Assembly: GCA_019614645.1 (NCBI GenBank)
Contig: JABWDB010000014.1
Location: forward strand, 1,302,001 to 1,366,000
DNA: 64,000 nt
Direction: 5' to 3'
Source: Stratiolaelaps scimitus
Lineage: Eukaryota > Arthropoda > Arachnida > Mesostigmata > Laelapidae
In this document: one piece after another, positions 62,872 to 64,000 of the stretch
Position numbering within the stretch: the first letter of the stretch is position 1
Layout of the letters: the number at the start of each line of letters is the position of its first letter
The notes under the pieces: model-generated
Databases searched by the model: none
Seen by the model: the letters and a program-made list of their open reading frames with translations, nothing else
What the model was told of the DNA's origin: nothing
Translations under genes and position numbers: made by a program

Positions 62872-62906
62872 AATAAATGTGTATTTGTATTGTATTGTAT
62901 TGTATT
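62872..62906 (+). mobile_element. LINE-type 3' tail, AATAAA plus (TTGTA)n
   Basis: AATAAATGTGTATTTGTA followed by TTGTA units. It differs from the tail at 23178-23217 by one base in the first 18. The nearest reverse-transcriptase relic in the same orientation ends at about 61690, so this could be its 3' end or that of an unrelated truncated copy. Confidence 0.6.
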
Positions 62907-63036
62907 AATAAAAATTGAACACGGGAGGTGAGGAACAGAGCGAGAGCTACAGAAACGTCTAAAGTTAAACGGACCAATATAGCCGCCTTAGCGCCCTCCC
63001 ATTGAAGAACTCCCATACTGATATTGCTATGTGACT

Positions 63037-63075
63037 ATCTCTCTCTCTCTTTCACTCATTATATATATATATATT
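63037..63075. repeat. (CT)n followed by (TA)n
   Basis: Seven CT units (63037-63050), TTCACTCATT, then eight AT units. Confidence 0.93.
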
Positions 63076-63340
63076 ACTGCAACGCCGGCCGAGTGCATAG
63101 GGAGCAAGCTGCTGCCGATTTTCGTGACAACGCTCGAGTCATAGCGTGACTCATTGTCTCTCGGCAACAAAGTACTATACCTAGTCGTCGAAGTCGCGGG
63201 TGGGTCATCGCTACACTCGACTAGGCTAAGCTATCCGACCTGCGAACGGAATTTTTCCACGAGGCAGTTTTGCGACAGACTGTGATGAGGACAAACCAGC
63301 CTTGGCAGAAAAACGCGACCGGCAATGAGCAAGTAAACTC

Positions 63341-63361
63341 ATATATATATATATATATATT
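63341..63361. repeat. (TA)n microsatellite
   Basis: Ten AT units. Confidence 0.95.
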
Positions 63362-64000
63362 GAACGCGGTCGTGGAGTTGTTTGACCGCGGATGCCCCTT
63401 GGGAAGAGCAACGTTCTACCTTGTAATTTCGCAACGGCTCCAGAGATTGCTATATCGGACCGCTAGATTCAGCTTTCTTGCGCCCGGCGTTGAAAGGAAG
63501 CCTTTTTGTGGAGAGGAAAGTTGGTCACTTTGACCTGCGAACTGCAACCGATCTCGAATACCGACTATGATGACTAGAATCAGAAGAGTCTCGACCATCA
63601 GAGGCTGGTGAAAGGTCTACCTCTCTCTATATGTACAGTGTCGACGAGCTTCTTCATTCCATATACCCACATAACCCACATTTGTTCACTTATTTATAGG
63701 TTTATTTTCTGGATATCTGTAGTTTTACCCTTTTAGATGGTTCTGGGTCGATTTCACAATAACACATCTGTTTACCATCTTCCATTTTACCCGACAATCT
63801 TATAAACTCCTAGTAATCTTGTACCATCTTGTATTATATTCGACAATCAGTATAATTGACAATCAGTTTGGCCAACTAAGTTCAATATCGTGTGACTATC
63901 TATCGTGCGTACAGTTCGTAAATGCTCCTTGTTTTTCCTTATTAAAATTGTTATTATTATTTAGCCAAGGATAACAGGCCACAGACTGCAGTACGCACCT
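63362..64000. other. Non-coding stretch, nothing seen
   Basis: No feature supported beyond AT-rich sequence at the right end. Confidence 0.5.

Overview
This window looks like non-coding nuclear DNA from an invertebrate animal, most likely an arthropod. The reasons are: no long open reading frames on either strand; many (TA)n, (TG)n, (GA)n and CAG/CTG microsatellites; a CpG dinucleotide that does not look depleted by eye in the GC-rich patches; decayed non-LTR retrotransposons; and tRNA-headed SINEs. A parasitiform mite or a similar arthropod would fit, but the species is inference and I cannot place it more closely. There is no sign of prokaryotic gene organisation (operons, ribosome-binding sites, CRISPR).

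I could not support a single intact protein-coding host gene in 64 kb. The longest open frame is 198 codons (15328-15924, minus). It begins at a CTG codon and consists of triplet-repeat sequence. The window is best read as intergenic or large-intron DNA, with several GC-rich triplet-repeat patches (about 10.2-11.5, 14.5-16.6, 17.7-18.6, 38.7-39.5 and 41.6-43.8 kb) that could be 5' ends of genes or regulatory islands. Nothing in the sequence proves that.

Layout. From 0 to 18.7 kb the content is unique sequence plus microsatellites, a 33-bp minisatellite at 4.8 kb and the GC/CAG-rich patches. From 18.7 to 19.1 kb there are SINE-type fragments. From 23.2 to 26.4 kb there is a retroelement cluster: a LINE-type 3' tail, a tRNA-like SINE head, a roughly 370-bp element with inverted ends, and a multiply frameshifted LINE reverse transcriptase on the minus strand. 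From 31 to 37.1 kb there are several SINEs. From 37.5 to 50 kb there are AT microsatellites and another GC/CAG patch. From 50 to 51 kb there are two SINEs of different families and a TTA/AAT inverted microsatellite. From 58 to 63 kb there are another SINE, a 44-bp tandem duplication, a second LINE relic with a mutated catalytic motif, more SINE fragments and a second LINE-type tail.

The most informative discovery is a set of short interspersed families that can be rebuilt from within the window. Family A is a tRNA-like head followed by a tail reading GCAGCTCCTTTAATAAACCA and continuing AT-rich. Family B is a tRNA-like head followed at fixed spacing by TTTGCTATTTAAAAG. One copy (C) has a tRNA-Ser(GCT)-like head. 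A motif around GAGGGTCAGC recurs at or near the 3' side of several copies. All retroelements here appear dead or non-autonomous.
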